Assembly (NCBI RefSeq): GCF_002237655.1
Contig: NZ_NOKT01000034.1
Span: forward strand, 1 to 64,000
Origin: Streptomyces sp. XY006
GTDB taxonomy: Bacteria > Actinomycetota > Actinomycetes > Streptomycetales > Streptomycetaceae
Length of the DNA stretch: 64,000 bases
Direction: 5' to 3'
The notes below the pieces were generated by a model. The model saw nothing but the letters and a program-made list of their open reading frames with translations. It was not told where the DNA came from and searched no databases. Positions 25,373-33,433 of this stretch are shown one piece after another. The position numbers were made by a program, and so were the translations under genes. Position 1 is the stretch's first letter, and the number at the start of each line of letters is the position of its first letter.

Positions 25373-26968
25373 CTACGTCGCCTCCCGGAAGGCAGCCGCC
25401 TCCTCCAGGTCCAGGCGGCGCAGCAGCGTGCGCAGCATCTCGTCGTCGATGTAGCGGCCGTCCCGGAGCCTGACGAACACCTCGCGCTCGGCGCTGATCA
25501 TCTCCCGGGACAGGCGACGGTAGGTGTCGTCGACCGACTCCCCGGTGACCGGGTTGGCCTGCCCCAGCCGTTCCCAGACGGCGTTGCGGCGGCGTTCCAG
25601 GACGGTGCGCAGCCGGTCGGCGAGCGGGGCGGGCAGGGCGTTGCGCTCGTCGGCGAGGAGTTCGTCAAGGCGCCGCTCGGCGGCCCGCGAGGCCTGCGCC
25701 TGGGCATTGGCCTCGGCGAGCGTCTCGGCCTGTGTGTCCCGCCCGGGGAACCTCAGCAGCCGGATCAGCGGGGGCAGGGTCAGTCCCTGCACGACCAGGG
25801 TCCCGATGACGGTCGTGAAGGTCAGGAAGAGGATGAGATTGCGCTGCGGGAACGGCTCACCGTCGTGCAGGGTGAGCGGGATCGAGAAGGCGATCGCCAG
25901 CGAGACCACACCCCGCATGCCGGCCCACGCGATGACGAACGGCCCCTTCCACGTCAGCTGTCCCTCGCGCTCCCGGATGCGCGCCGACATCAGCCGGGGC
26001 AGGAAGGTGGCCGGGTACACCCAGACGAAGCGGGCTGCGACGACGACCAGGAAGACGGCGACGGCGTACCAGGCGGCTTCGACGCCCTCGTACTCGCCGA
26101 GGCCGCGGAGCACCACCGGCAGCTGCAGTCCGATCAGCGCGAACACCGCGGACTCCAGGACGAAGGCGACCATCTTCCACACCGCCTCCTCCTGCAGACG
26201 CGTGGCGAAGTCGACCTCCCACGCGCGGTGTCCCAGGTAGAGCGCCACCACGACGACCGCGAGGACACCGGAGGCGTGCAGCTGCTCGGCGACGGCGTAG
26301 GCGACGAACGGGATCAGCAGGGAGAGCGTGTTCTGCAGCAGCGCTTCCTTCACGTGCGTGCGCAGCCAGTGGATCGGCGCCATCAGCACCAGTCCGACCA
26401 CGACGCCGCCGATCGCGGCGAGCAGGAACTCGCCGATGCCCCCGGCCCAGGTGGCGCCCTCCCCGACGGCGGCGGCCAGGGCCACGCGGTAGGCGGTGAT
26501 CGCGGTGGCGTCGTTCAGCAGGGACTCGCCCTGGAGGATCGTGGTGATCCGTGACGGCAGGCCGACCCGGCGGGCCACCGCGGTCGCCGCGACCGCGTCC
26601 GGCGGTGCCACGACCGCACCGAAGACCAGGGCCGCGGTCAGCGGCATGTCCGGCACGATCACGTACACGGCCCAGCCGACCACGAAGGTCGCGAACAGCA
26701 CGTACCCGACGGACAGCATCGCGACCGGCCGCAGCTGCGCCCGCAGGTCGAGGTAGGAGCTGTCGGTGGCGGCCGTGTGCAGCAGCGGGGGCAGGATGAG
26801 CGGCAGGACGACGTGCGGGTCGAGGGTGTAGTCGGGCACGCCGGGCATGTAACTGACCGCCAGCCCGGCCGCGACCAGCAGCAGCGGCGCGGGCACCGGA
26901 GTCCGCCGCGCGGCCGCGGCGATCGCGGCACTACCCGCCACCAGCAACAGCAGTGGCATCACGTCCAT
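25373..26968 (-). CDS. CPA1-family Na+/H+ antiporter
   Basis: A 531-residue cation:proton antiporter with about 12 membrane helices (residues 1-~410) and a ~120-residue charged cytosolic tail. The ion-site region GESLLNDATAITAYRVALA carries the conserved Asp; VVAPPDAVAATAVARRVGLP and PFVIAWAGMRGVVSLAIAFS are standard CPA1 elements. Start MDVMPLLLLVAGS, or the second Met three codons later. Divergent from the UBP zinc-finger gene 62 bases away. Confidence 0.92.
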   Translation of the reverse strand: MDVMPLLLLVAGSAAIAAAARRTPVPAPLLLVAAGLAVSYMPGVPDYTLDPHVVLPLILPPLLHTAATDSSYLDLRAQLRPVAMLSVGYVLFATFVVGWAVYVIVPDMPLTAALVFGAVVAPPDAVAATAVARRVGLPSRITTILQGESLLNDATAITAYRVALAAAVGEGATWAGGIGEFLLAAIGGVVVGLVLMAPIHWLRTHVKEALLQNTLSLLIPFVAYAVAEQLHASGVLAVVVVALYLGHRAWEVDFATRLQEEAVWKMVAFVLESAVFALIGLQLPVVLRGLGEYEGVEAAWYAVAVFLVVVAARFVWVYPATFLPRLMSARIREREGQLTWKGPFVIAWAGMRGVVSLAIAFSIPLTLHDGEPFPQRNLILFLTFTTVIGTLVVQGLTLPPLIRLLRFPGRDTQAETLAEANAQAQASRAAERRLDELLADERNALPAPLADRLRTVLERRRNAVWERLGQANPVTGESVDDTYRRLSREMISAEREVFVRLRDGRYIDDEMLRTLLRRLDLEEAAAFREAT

Positions 26969-27030
26969 CGTCCTCGCCCGCCCTCATTTTCCGACGCGGT
27001 CTTCCGCTCGACCGTCGTAACCTGGCAATC

Positions 27031-27291
27031 ATGAAACAGTGCACGCACGCCGACGCGCTGCCGCACCCCGAACCCGGCCCGCTCAGCGAGACGTGTCCGG
27101 AGTGCCTGGCGGAGGGCATGGATCCGGTGCAACTACGGCTGTGCCTCAGCTGCGGTCACGTCGGCTGCTGCGACTCCTCGCCGGGGCGGCACGCCGCGCG
27201 GCACCACACGGAGTCCGGTCATCCCGTCATGCGGACGCACGAACCCGGGGAGACCTGGCGTTGGTGCTTCGTCGACCATGTCCTCGTGTGA
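27031..27291 (+). CDS. UBP-type zinc-finger protein
   Basis: An 86-residue protein consisting of one UBP/ZnF domain: CTHADALPHPEP, CPECLAEGMDP, LCLSCGHVGCCDSSPGRHA, and the HH/H...H ligands in ARHHTESGHPVM. The eukaryotic version binds the ubiquitin C-terminus. The bacterial single-domain form is common beside or fused to Na+/H+ antiporters, as here (divergent CPA1 gene), which suggests a role in the same stress response. Mechanism unknown. Confidence 0.88.
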   Translation: MKQCTHADALPHPEPGPLSETCPECLAEGMDPVQLRLCLSCGHVGCCDSSPGRHAARHHTESGHPVMRTHEPGETWRWCFVDHVLV

Positions 27292-27330
27292 GGGGGCACC
27301 AGCCCGGCTCAGGACGGTCCGACCAGGACG

Positions 27331-27355
27331 GTTCGAGCGTCTGACGTCTGGGTAC
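27331..27355 (+). promoter_or_regulatory. Candidate sigma-B/sigma-H-type promoter of the prsH-sigH operon
   Basis: GTTCGA (27331-27336), 13 bases, GGGTAC (27350-27355). This resembles the GTTT-N14-GGGTAC consensus of streptomycete general-stress sigma factors, ~210 bases upstream of prsH. sigH is known to have several stress and developmental promoters; which of them this corresponds to is inferred only. Confidence 0.45.
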
Positions 27356-27565
27356 GTCAATCCGGCGCGCGCTCTTCCCATTTGGGCCCGCCCAACCCCT
27401 AGACACGGAGCGTGTCCACAGGTTTACTGTGAGTGACGGCAAGGGGTTGGGGTCCCGGGGACAGGATCGTCGAGAGCGCGATAGCGTCACCGCTGAACCA
27501 CGTATCGCGTTACCCCGGGGGGCGACCCTCGGCCCTGAAACGCTTGTACCACCATGGAGGTGAGG

Positions 27566-27979
27566 GTGTCCCAGATCGCAGGCGAGCCCGCGACCCAGGA
27601 CTTCGTGGAAGTCCGGCTGCCGGCCGCGGGTGCCTACCTGTCGGTGCTGCGTACGGCCACGGCCGGTCTCGCGGCCCGTTTGGACTTCACCCTCGACGAG
27701 ATCGAGGACCTGCGCATCGCGGTGGACGAGGCCTGCGCGATCCTGCTCCAGCAGGCCGTGCCCGGCTCGGTGCTCAGTTGCGTCTTCCGCCTCGTCGACG
27801 ACTCACTCGAGGTCACCGTCTCGGCGCCGACCACCGATGGTCATGCCCCTTCGCGGGACACCTTCGCCTGGACCGTCCTGTCCGCCCTCGCGGGCAAGGT
27901 CTCCTCTGCCGTGGACAAGGACAAAACCGTTTCGATCAGCCTCTACAAACAGCGCGGCGCGGGACCCGGGCCGGCGTGA
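27566..27979 (+). CDS. prsH: Anti-sigma factor of sigma-H (RsbW/SpoIIAB-like kinase fold)
   Basis: A 137-residue HATPase_c protein. GTG at 27566 (SQIAGEPATQDFVEVRLP) is preferred over ATG at 27554 because GGAGGTGAG sits 5 bases before it. The N-box region is EIEDLRIAVDEACAILLQQ; the G-box is degenerate. Known in S. coelicolor as PrsH/UshX/RshA, it binds and silences sigma-H. GTGA overlap with sigH ensures coupled synthesis. Confidence 0.9.
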   Translation: MSQIAGEPATQDFVEVRLPAAGAYLSVLRTATAGLAARLDFTLDEIEDLRIAVDEACAILLQQAVPGSVLSCVFRLVDDSLEVTVSAPTTDGHAPSRDTFAWTVLSALAGKVSSAVDKDKTVSISLYKQRGAGPGPA

Positions 27980-29139
27980 GGAACGAGGACGGGCCGGTGC
28001 GGGACGAAGAGCGCGGCACACGAGAGCTGCCGGCCGAGGGCACGGGCACGGGCCTGAGCGGTCCGGCCGGAGCCCGGCGCATGGCGGAGGGCATCGACGG
28101 CATCCCCGAGCAGGCCCGCCCGCATCCCGAGGACGACTCCGCGGGGGCCGTCCTCCCGGGCGGCGGGCGGCACGGCCAGGACGGTGCCGTGCGGAGCGCG
28201 CCTCCGGGCGGGGGGATCGGCACGGCCCCGGCCCAGGGGGTTCCCCCCACTCGCGCGAAGTCGAGAGGGGCGGAGGAGGCGAGGGCTCGGGGAAGGGCGA
28301 CGGGCGGGACGATGAGCGAGCACGAGCGACACTCCGAGGACGAGGCGCCGAGCGCGCAGCACGCGCACGGCGCGCAGCACGGCGCCCCGGACCGCAGCGG
28401 CGCGCGCGAGATGTTCCTCAAACTGCGCACGCTGAGCAGCGGCAGCCCGGAGTACGCGGAGCTGCGCAACCAGCTGGTCCGCATGCACCTGCCGCTCGTC
28501 GAGCATCTCGCGCGCCGTTTCCGCAACCGCGGCGAGCCGCTGGACGACCTGACCCAGGTCGCCACGATCGGACTGATCAAGTCGGTCGACCGCTTCGACC
28601 CGGACCGCGGCGTGGAGTTCTCCACGTACGCGACCCCGACGGTCGTCGGCGAGATCAAGCGGCACTTCCGCGACAAGGGCTGGGCGGTGCGGGTGCCGCG
28701 CCGGCTGCAGGAGCTGCGGCTGTCGCTGACCACGGCGACGGCCGAGCTGTCGCAGCTGCACGGCCGCTCCCCCACGGTCCACGAGCTCGCCGAGAAGCTG
28801 GCCATCTCCGAGGAGGAGGTCCTGGAGGGCCTGGAGTCGGCCAACGCGTACTCCACGCTGTCCCTGGACGTCCCCGACACCGATGACGAGTCCCCGGCGG
28901 TCGCCGACACCCTCGGCGCGGAGGACGAGGCGCTGGAAGGCGTGGAGTACCGGGAGTCGCTCAAGCCGCTGCTGGAGGACCTCCCGCCGCGCGAGAAGCG
29001 GATCCTGCTGCTGCGCTTCTTCGGGAACATGACCCAGTCGCAGATCGCGCAGGAGGTCGGCATCTCGCAGATGCACGTCTCCCGGCTGCTGGCGCGCACG
29101 CTGGCGCAGCTCAGGGAGAAGCTCCTCGTCGAGGAGTGA
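27976..29139 (+). CDS. sigH: Stress-response sigma factor sigma-H (SigB family)
   Basis: Up to 387 residues if started at the GTG overlapping the prsH stop (27976). An internal ATG at 28312 (MSEHERHSEDEAPSAQH) gives 275 residues. The N-terminal ~110 residues of the long form are low-complexity; the sigma domains follow: region 2 (HLARRFRNRGEPLDDLTQVA, VGEIKRHFRDKGWAVRVPRR), region 3 (LHGRSPTVHELAEKLAISEE) and region 4 (IAQEVGISQMHVSRLLARTL). S. coelicolor makes long and short sigma-H isoforms, fitting this layout. Directs osmotic/heat stress and differentiation genes. Confidence 0.93.
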   Translation: MRNEDGPVRDEERGTRELPAEGTGTGLSGPAGARRMAEGIDGIPEQARPHPEDDSAGAVLPGGGRHGQDGAVRSAPPGGGIGTAPAQGVPPTRAKSRGAEEARARGRATGGTMSEHERHSEDEAPSAQHAHGAQHGAPDRSGAREMFLKLRTLSSGSPEYAELRNQLVRMHLPLVEHLARRFRNRGEPLDDLTQVATIGLIKSVDRFDPDRGVEFSTYATPTVVGEIKRHFRDKGWAVRVPRRLQELRLSLTTATAELSQLHGRSPTVHELAEKLAISEEEVLEGLESANAYSTLSLDVPDTDDESPAVADTLGAEDEALEGVEYRESLKPLLEDLPPREKRILLLRFFGNMTQSQIAQEVGISQMHVSRLLARTLAQLREKLLVEE

Positions 29140-29184
29140 CGGCCTCTCCCGGCCCCTTCGCCGTGCCGCCTGCCGTCCTGCCGT

Positions 29185-29634
29185 CTACTTCTGAGTACCG
29201 CCGGCGTTGCCGGGCCCGCGGATCCCGAGGGCCCGGGTCGTCTCGGGGTTGATCAGCAGGACGAGCGAGGCGACGGCGACCACGGCCAGGGCGATCCCGC
29301 CCGGGATGGCCATGCTGTCGGCCTGGAGCAGGTTGTAGGCCACCGGCAGCGCCATGAGCTGGGTGATGACGGCCGGGCCGCGGGCCCAGCTGCGCAGGGC
29401 GAGCAGCCCGCGCGCGGCGAGCAGCGGCAGCAGCGCGAGCACGACCAGCGTGATGCCCCCGGTGACGGCCTGCTGCCGGTCGTCCGGGTGCCCCGTGAAG
29501 CCGAGGACGAGGATCCAGACCCCGCCGACGACCAGCGCGAGCCCCTCCAGGGCGGCCAGCAGCGCCGCGTACGTGAGGCGCCGCGGGCGGGGGCCGGTGA
29601 TCTCCGGGGTGGTGGGGGTCTGCTCACTGCTCAC
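29185..29634 (-). CDS. Four-helix integral membrane protein
   Basis: A 149-residue protein, GTG start (SSEQTPTTPEITG) after AGGGG. It has four hydrophobic helices (ALLAALEGLALVVGGVWILVL; VTGGITLVVLALLPLLAARGL; PAVITQLMALPVAYNLL; GIALAVVAVASLVLLI), a cytosolic N-terminus and a short hydrophilic C-terminus. Streptomycete-conserved position between sigH and the diacylglycerol kinase gene; no known function. Convergent with sigH, divergent from the kinase gene. Confidence 0.75.
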   Translation of the reverse strand: MSSEQTPTTPEITGPRPRRLTYAALLAALEGLALVVGGVWILVLGFTGHPDDRQQAVTGGITLVVLALLPLLAARGLLALRSWARGPAVITQLMALPVAYNLLQADSMAIPGGIALAVVAVASLVLLINPETTRALGIRGPGNAGGTQK

Positions 29635-29749
29635 CCCTGAAGGGTAGCCCTCGCGTCGTGCGCCCCCGTGCCGAGGTTCACCCCTGCTCTCTTACCTGAT
29701 CCCCACCTCGGTCTGGGCCCGGTACCACCCAGTAGGTACGCTGCCAGTC

Positions 29750-30718
29750 ATGCGTGCACTTCTTGTGGTCAATCCGGCGGCAACCACTACGAGCGCGCGC
29801 ACACGCGACGTACTGATCCACGCGCTCGCCAGTGAGATGAAGCTGGAGGCGGTCACCACCGAGTACCGCGGCCATGCGCGCGACCTGGGCCGGCAGGCCG
29901 CGGACAGTGACGACATCGACCTGGTGGTCGCCCTCGGCGGCGACGGCACGGTCAACGAGGTGGTCAACGGTCTGCTCCACGCCGGCCCGGCTCCGGGGCA
30001 TCTCCCCGGTCTCGCCGTGGTCCCCGGCGGCTCCACCAATGTCTTCGCCCGCGCCCTCGGCCTGCCGAACGACGCCGTGGAGGCCACCGGCGCCCTGCTG
30101 GACGCCCTGCGCGACGGCAGCGAACGCACGGTCGGCCTCGGGCTGACCTCGGGGACGCCGGGCACGGCGGACGAGTCGGTGCCGGCCCGCTGGTTCACCT
30201 TCAACGCGGGCCTCGGCTTCGACGCCGGCGTGGTGGGCCGGGTGGAGCAGCACCGCGAGCGCGGCCGGAAATCCACACACGCTCTCTACGTCCGCCAGGT
30301 CGTGCGCCAGCTCTTCGGCGAGCCCCACCGCCGGAACGGGACGATCACCCTGGAACGGGCCGGCGCGGACCCCGTCCACGATCTGGTGCTGTCCATAGTC
30401 TCGAACACCTCCCCGTGGACGTTTCTGGGGAATCGCCCGATCTACGCGGCGCCTAAGGCCTCGTTCGATACCGGCCTCGACATCTTCGCTCTCAGCCGCC
30501 TGTCGACCGCCGCTGTTGCCCGGTATGGCACCCAGTTGCTCACTTCGTCCCCGGAGCGGGGACCCCAGGGCAAGCACGCCACCTCCCTGCACGACTTGAC
30601 CGAGTTCACCTTGCATTCGAAGGTGCCGCTCCCCCTCCAGATGGACGGTGACCACCTGGGGCTGCGAACCAGCGTGACGTTCACAGGCGTACGCCGTGCA
30701 CTGCGTGTGATTGTGTGA
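29750..30718 (+). CDS. Diacylglycerol/sphingosine kinase-family lipid kinase
   Basis: A 322-residue DAGK-catalytic protein. VVNPAATTTSARTRD lies at the N-terminus, the nucleotide motif is VALGGDGTVNEVVNGLL, and VPGGSTNVFARALGLP follows. Likely phosphorylates diacylglycerol or a related lipid, recycling it into phosphatidate; cytoplasmic or membrane-peripheral. A DAGK gene beside wblE and sigH is a stable streptomycete arrangement. No membrane helices. Confidence 0.9.
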   Translation: MRALLVVNPAATTTSARTRDVLIHALASEMKLEAVTTEYRGHARDLGRQAADSDDIDLVVALGGDGTVNEVVNGLLHAGPAPGHLPGLAVVPGGSTNVFARALGLPNDAVEATGALLDALRDGSERTVGLGLTSGTPGTADESVPARWFTFNAGLGFDAGVVGRVEQHRERGRKSTHALYVRQVVRQLFGEPHRRNGTITLERAGADPVHDLVLSIVSNTSPWTFLGNRPIYAAPKASFDTGLDIFALSRLSTAAVARYGTQLLTSSPERGPQGKHATSLHDLTEFTLHSKVPLPLQMDGDHLGLRTSVTFTGVRRALRVIV

Positions 30719-31037
30719 GCAGAACTGGCGAAAGTCCTTTCACTCGAACGTTTAGGCCAGGATCCACCCCATGGAAGTACGGCTGTGACCTAGTCGACAC
30801 CGAAGAATCAAAAAAAACTTTCCAGAAGGGGTTGTATCCGCCGCTGAGGTTTGCGAGTCTCTACGTGGCGATCGGGACGGCCCGCAACACCGGCCTCCAC
30901 TGATCACCAGAACCCCTCTTCAACTCACAGGACCCACGCCAGGGAACCTGGCGGTCGGCCCTTCACTTGTTGAGGGATTCGTGAAAGCGTTCACATTCAC
31001 AAGCATCTGCACGTAATACCAAGGAGAGGTAGCAGCC
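30719..31037 (+). promoter_or_regulatory. wblE upstream region with A8 tract
   Basis: A 319-base gene-free region. It contains an A8 run (30810-30817) in an AT-rich island, and close to wblE a GTGAA-AGCG-TTCAC dyad (30981-30994). AAGGAGAGG precedes the ATG. The candidate ORF at 30715-30903 has no family resemblance and host-unlike codon use. Confidence 0.5.
30981..30994. promoter_or_regulatory. Perfect dyad GTGAA-N4-TTCAC upstream of wblE
   Basis: Five-base half-sites separated by AGCG, with an extra half-site ATTCAC right after (30995-31000). It lies 44 bases before the wblE ATG, near where a promoter would be. Candidate operator. Confidence 0.4.
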
Positions 31038-31295
31038 ATGGACTGGCGTCACAACGCCGTTTGCCGCGAGGAAGACCCCGAGCTCTTCTTCCCCATCGGC
31101 AACACCGGTCCTGCGCTGCTGCAGATCGAGGAAGCCAAGGCCGTCTGCCGTCGCTGCCCGGTGATCGAGCAGTGTCTGCAGTGGGCGCTCGAGTCCGGCC
31201 AGGACTCCGGCGTCTGGGGTGGTCTCAGCGAGGACGAGCGCCGCGCCATGAAGCGCCGCGCCGCTCGCAACCGGGCCCGTCAGGCCTCCGCCTGA
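31038..31295 (+). CDS. wblE: WhiB-like iron-sulfur regulator WblE
   Basis: An 85-residue Wbl protein with all four [4Fe-4S] ligands, Cys9, Cys37, Cys40 and Cys46, the GVWGG turn (~58-62) and a basic C-terminus RRAMKRRAARNRARQ. WblE is the M. tuberculosis WhiB1 counterpart. It is near-essential, sensitive to NO, and acts with the principal sigma factor region 4. Start fixed by AAGGAGAGG. Monocistronic with a strong terminator. Confidence 0.97.
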   Translation: MDWRHNAVCREEDPELFFPIGNTGPALLQIEEAKAVCRRCPVIEQCLQWALESGQDSGVWGGLSEDERRAMKRRAARNRARQASA

Positions 31296-31413
31296 CAACC
31301 CACCCCTGCTGACAGCCTGAGCTTGGCGGCGCGTGCAGCGAGCACGCATCTCCCGCCCCCGAGCCGCAGCGCGCAGTTCCCCCGATGCGCTTAGTTAAGC
31401 AGCAACGAGCTTT

Positions 31414-31442
31414 AGCCCCGGGCCACTTGGTGGCCCGGGGCT
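31414..31442 (+). terminator. Intrinsic terminator of wblE
   Basis: A perfect 13-bp stem AGCCCCGGGCCAC/GTGGCCCGGGGCT with a 3-base loop, followed by CATTGCTTTT. Confidence 0.9.
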
Positions 31443-31504
31443 CATTGCTTTTCTCAGCCGCTTCCCGCGGGCGGGTGCGGCCCGGCATGTGACGGCCACC
31501 TTAA

Positions 31505-31579
31505 GCCGGAGGCCGACCGCTCACCTTGGGCCGGAAGCCGACCGCTCACCCCGCGCCGGAAGCCGACCGCTCACCCTGC
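31505..31579. repeat. 25-bp tandem repeat, three copies
   Basis: Copies start at 31505, 31530 and 31555. Common core GCCGGA(A/G)GCCGACCGCTCACC; a partial fourth follows. It sits just before the stop codon of the histidine-kinase gene. Confidence 0.88.
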
Positions 31580-31597
31580 GTCGGAGGCGGGACTCGG

Positions 31598-33064
31598 CTA
31601 CTTCTGCGCGCGCACCGGGATGTCCAGGATCACGCGGGTGCCGCGGTCCGGGGCCGGGACCATGTCGAAGGTGCCGCCCAACTCCCCCTCGACCAGGGTG
31701 CGGACGATCTGCAGGCCGAGGTTGCCGGCGGTGTGCGGATCGAAACCCTCCGGCAGTCCGACGCCGTCGTCCTGCACGGTGACGAGCAGACGCGCCTCCT
31801 TCGTGGTGCCGCCGCGGACCGCCGACACCTCTACGGTGCCGGTGTCGCCTTCGCGGAAGCCGTGCTCCAGCGCGTTCTGCAGGACTTCGGTCAGCACCAT
31901 CGACAGCGGGGTCGCGACCTCGGCGTCCAGGATGCCGAAGCGTCCGGTGCGCCGGCCCGCGACCTTGCCCGGGGAGATCTCCGCGACCATCGCGAGGACC
32001 CGGTCGGCGATGTCGTCGAACTCGACGCGCTCGTCCAGGTTCTGGGAGAGGGTCTCGTGCACGATCGCAATCGACCCGACCCGCCGCACCGCCTCCTCCA
32101 GGGCCTCGCGCCCGCGGTCGGACTCGATGCGCCGGGCCTGGAGGCGGAGCAGGGCCGCCACGGTCTGGAGGTTGTTCTTGACCCGGTGGTGGATCTCCCG
32201 GATCGTCGCGTCCTTCGTGATCAACTCGCGCTCGCGGCGACGCAGTTCGGTGACGTCCCGGAGCAGTACGAGCGAGCCGATGCGGGTGCCCTTGGGCTTC
32301 AGGGGAATCGCGCGGAACTGGATGACCCCGTCGTGGGCCTCGATCTCGAACTCGCGCGGCGCCCAGCCGCTGGCCACCTTGGCCAGGGCCTCGTCCACCG
32401 GGCCCCGGGTCGGGGCCAGTTCGGCCGTGGTCCTGCCGAGGTGCTGTCCGACGAGGTCGGAGGCGAGGCCGAGCCGGTGGTAGGCGGACAGCGCGTTGGG
32501 CGAGGCGTACTGGACGAGGCCGTCGGCGTCGAGCCGGATGAGGCCGTCGCCGACGCGGGGCGAGGCGTCCATGTCGAGCTGCTGATTGGCGAACGGGAAG
32601 GAACCGGCCGCGATCATCTGCGCCAGGTCGGAGGCGCTCTGCAGATAGGTGAGCTCCAGCCGGCTCGGGGTGCGCACCGTGAGGAGGTTGGTGTTGCGCG
32701 CGATGACGCCGAGGACCCTGCCCTCCCGCCGTACGGGGATCGACTCGACCCGGACGGGCACCTCCTCGCGCCACTCGGGGTCCCCTTCGCGCACGATGCG
32801 GCCCTCGTCCAGGGCGGCGTCCAGCATGGGGCGGCGGCCCCGCGGGACGAGGTGGCCCACCATGTCGTCCTGGTACGAGGTCGGGCCGGTGTTGGGCCGC
32901 ATCTGGGCGACCGAGACGTACCGGGTGCCGTCGCTGGTGGGGACCCAGAGGACCAGGTCGGCGAAGGAGAGGTCGGAGAGCAACTGCCACTCCGAGACCA
33001 GCAGGTGCAGCCACTCGAGGTCGGTGTCGTCGAGGGCGGTGTGCTGGCGTACGAGTTCGTTCAT
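31598..33064 (-). CDS. HisKA_2/HWE-type sensor histidine kinase (cytoplasmic)
   Basis: A 488-residue kinase, ATG at 33064 (MNELVRQHTALDD); a GTG three codons upstream is possible. The N-terminal ~150 residues are a GAF-like sensor domain; a PAS domain follows at ~155-270 (GDGLIRLDADGLVQYASPNA). The HisKA_2 box EIHHRVKNNLQTVAALLRLQ carries the phospho-His; the HATPase has LTEVLQNALEHGF and DDGVGLPEGF. No membrane segments. No response regulator is adjacent. The nearest upstream regulatory mark is a dre-like site at 33341. Confidence 0.9.
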   Translation of the reverse strand: MNELVRQHTALDDTDLEWLHLLVSEWQLLSDLSFADLVLWVPTSDGTRYVSVAQMRPNTGPTSYQDDMVGHLVPRGRRPMLDAALDEGRIVREGDPEWREEVPVRVESIPVRREGRVLGVIARNTNLLTVRTPSRLELTYLQSASDLAQMIAAGSFPFANQQLDMDASPRVGDGLIRLDADGLVQYASPNALSAYHRLGLASDLVGQHLGRTTAELAPTRGPVDEALAKVASGWAPREFEIEAHDGVIQFRAIPLKPKGTRIGSLVLLRDVTELRRRERELITKDATIREIHHRVKNNLQTVAALLRLQARRIESDRGREALEEAVRRVGSIAIVHETLSQNLDERVEFDDIADRVLAMVAEISPGKVAGRRTGRFGILDAEVATPLSMVLTEVLQNALEHGFREGDTGTVEVSAVRGGTTKEARLLVTVQDDGVGLPEGFDPHTAGNLGLQIVRTLVEGELGGTFDMVPAPDRGTRVILDIPVRAQK

Positions 33065-33433
33065 GGAGGGCACGTGGCGAGCGTACCCGGGCGTTTGTAC
33101 GGCTCTGAAATACCCGGAGCCCGAAAAACACCCGCGGGCCGCGGCGCCTGAGAGGGACCCTCAACCCTCCCGGCACCGCAGCCCGGAGCAATATCGGCCG
33201 TGGGGTGTGCGGTCCCGGTCGGCCGAAGGATGAGGAGCCGGGGCAGTCAGGGCAGAGAGCCTCGGTTCCTCGGTCCGTCCTCCTGTGCGGGGAGGACGGA
33301 GGTCTGGTGCGCGTGGTGCACGCGCTCTCATCACGCATTGTGGACTAGACCACTCGGGGTGTCCATGCGTGGGAGGCTGTTCGTTGTTGTTAATTCCGCG
33401 ACCCGTCGGACGCACGGGCGTCCATCACGCAGC
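33065..33433. other. Intergenic region with isolated dre-like site
   Basis: About 370 bases with no convincing gene. It holds a GTGGACTAGACCAC element (33340-33353) and an AT-rich patch GTTGTTGTTAATT (~33384-33396) that could be a promoter. Confidence 0.5.
33340..33353. promoter_or_regulatory. dre-like DasR-binding site
   Basis: TGGACTAGACCA (33341-33352) matches the dre core TGGTCTAGACCA at 11 of 12 positions, flanked by G and C that extend the dyad. The same sequence occurs in the dasR promoter of this window (42224-42235). The gene it would control is unclear: the kinase gene starts 276 bases away and the TetR gene ends 81 bases away. Confidence 0.65.

Larger units (their letters stand above)
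31296..31597. other. wblE/histidine-kinase intergenic region
   Basis: Gene-free. It holds the wblE terminator and a 25-bp tandem repeat, both listed separately. The remainder shows nothing recognisable. Confidence 0.6.

Noticed and set aside
27433..27975. Extension of sigH upstream through prsH
   Set aside because: It is only an open frame antiphase to prsH; the GTG at the GTGA overlap is the sensible earliest start.
30715..30903. 62-codon plus-strand ORF upstream of wblE
   Set aside because: Contains the A8 tract and host-atypical codons; no ribosome site or homology. Treated as promoter DNA.
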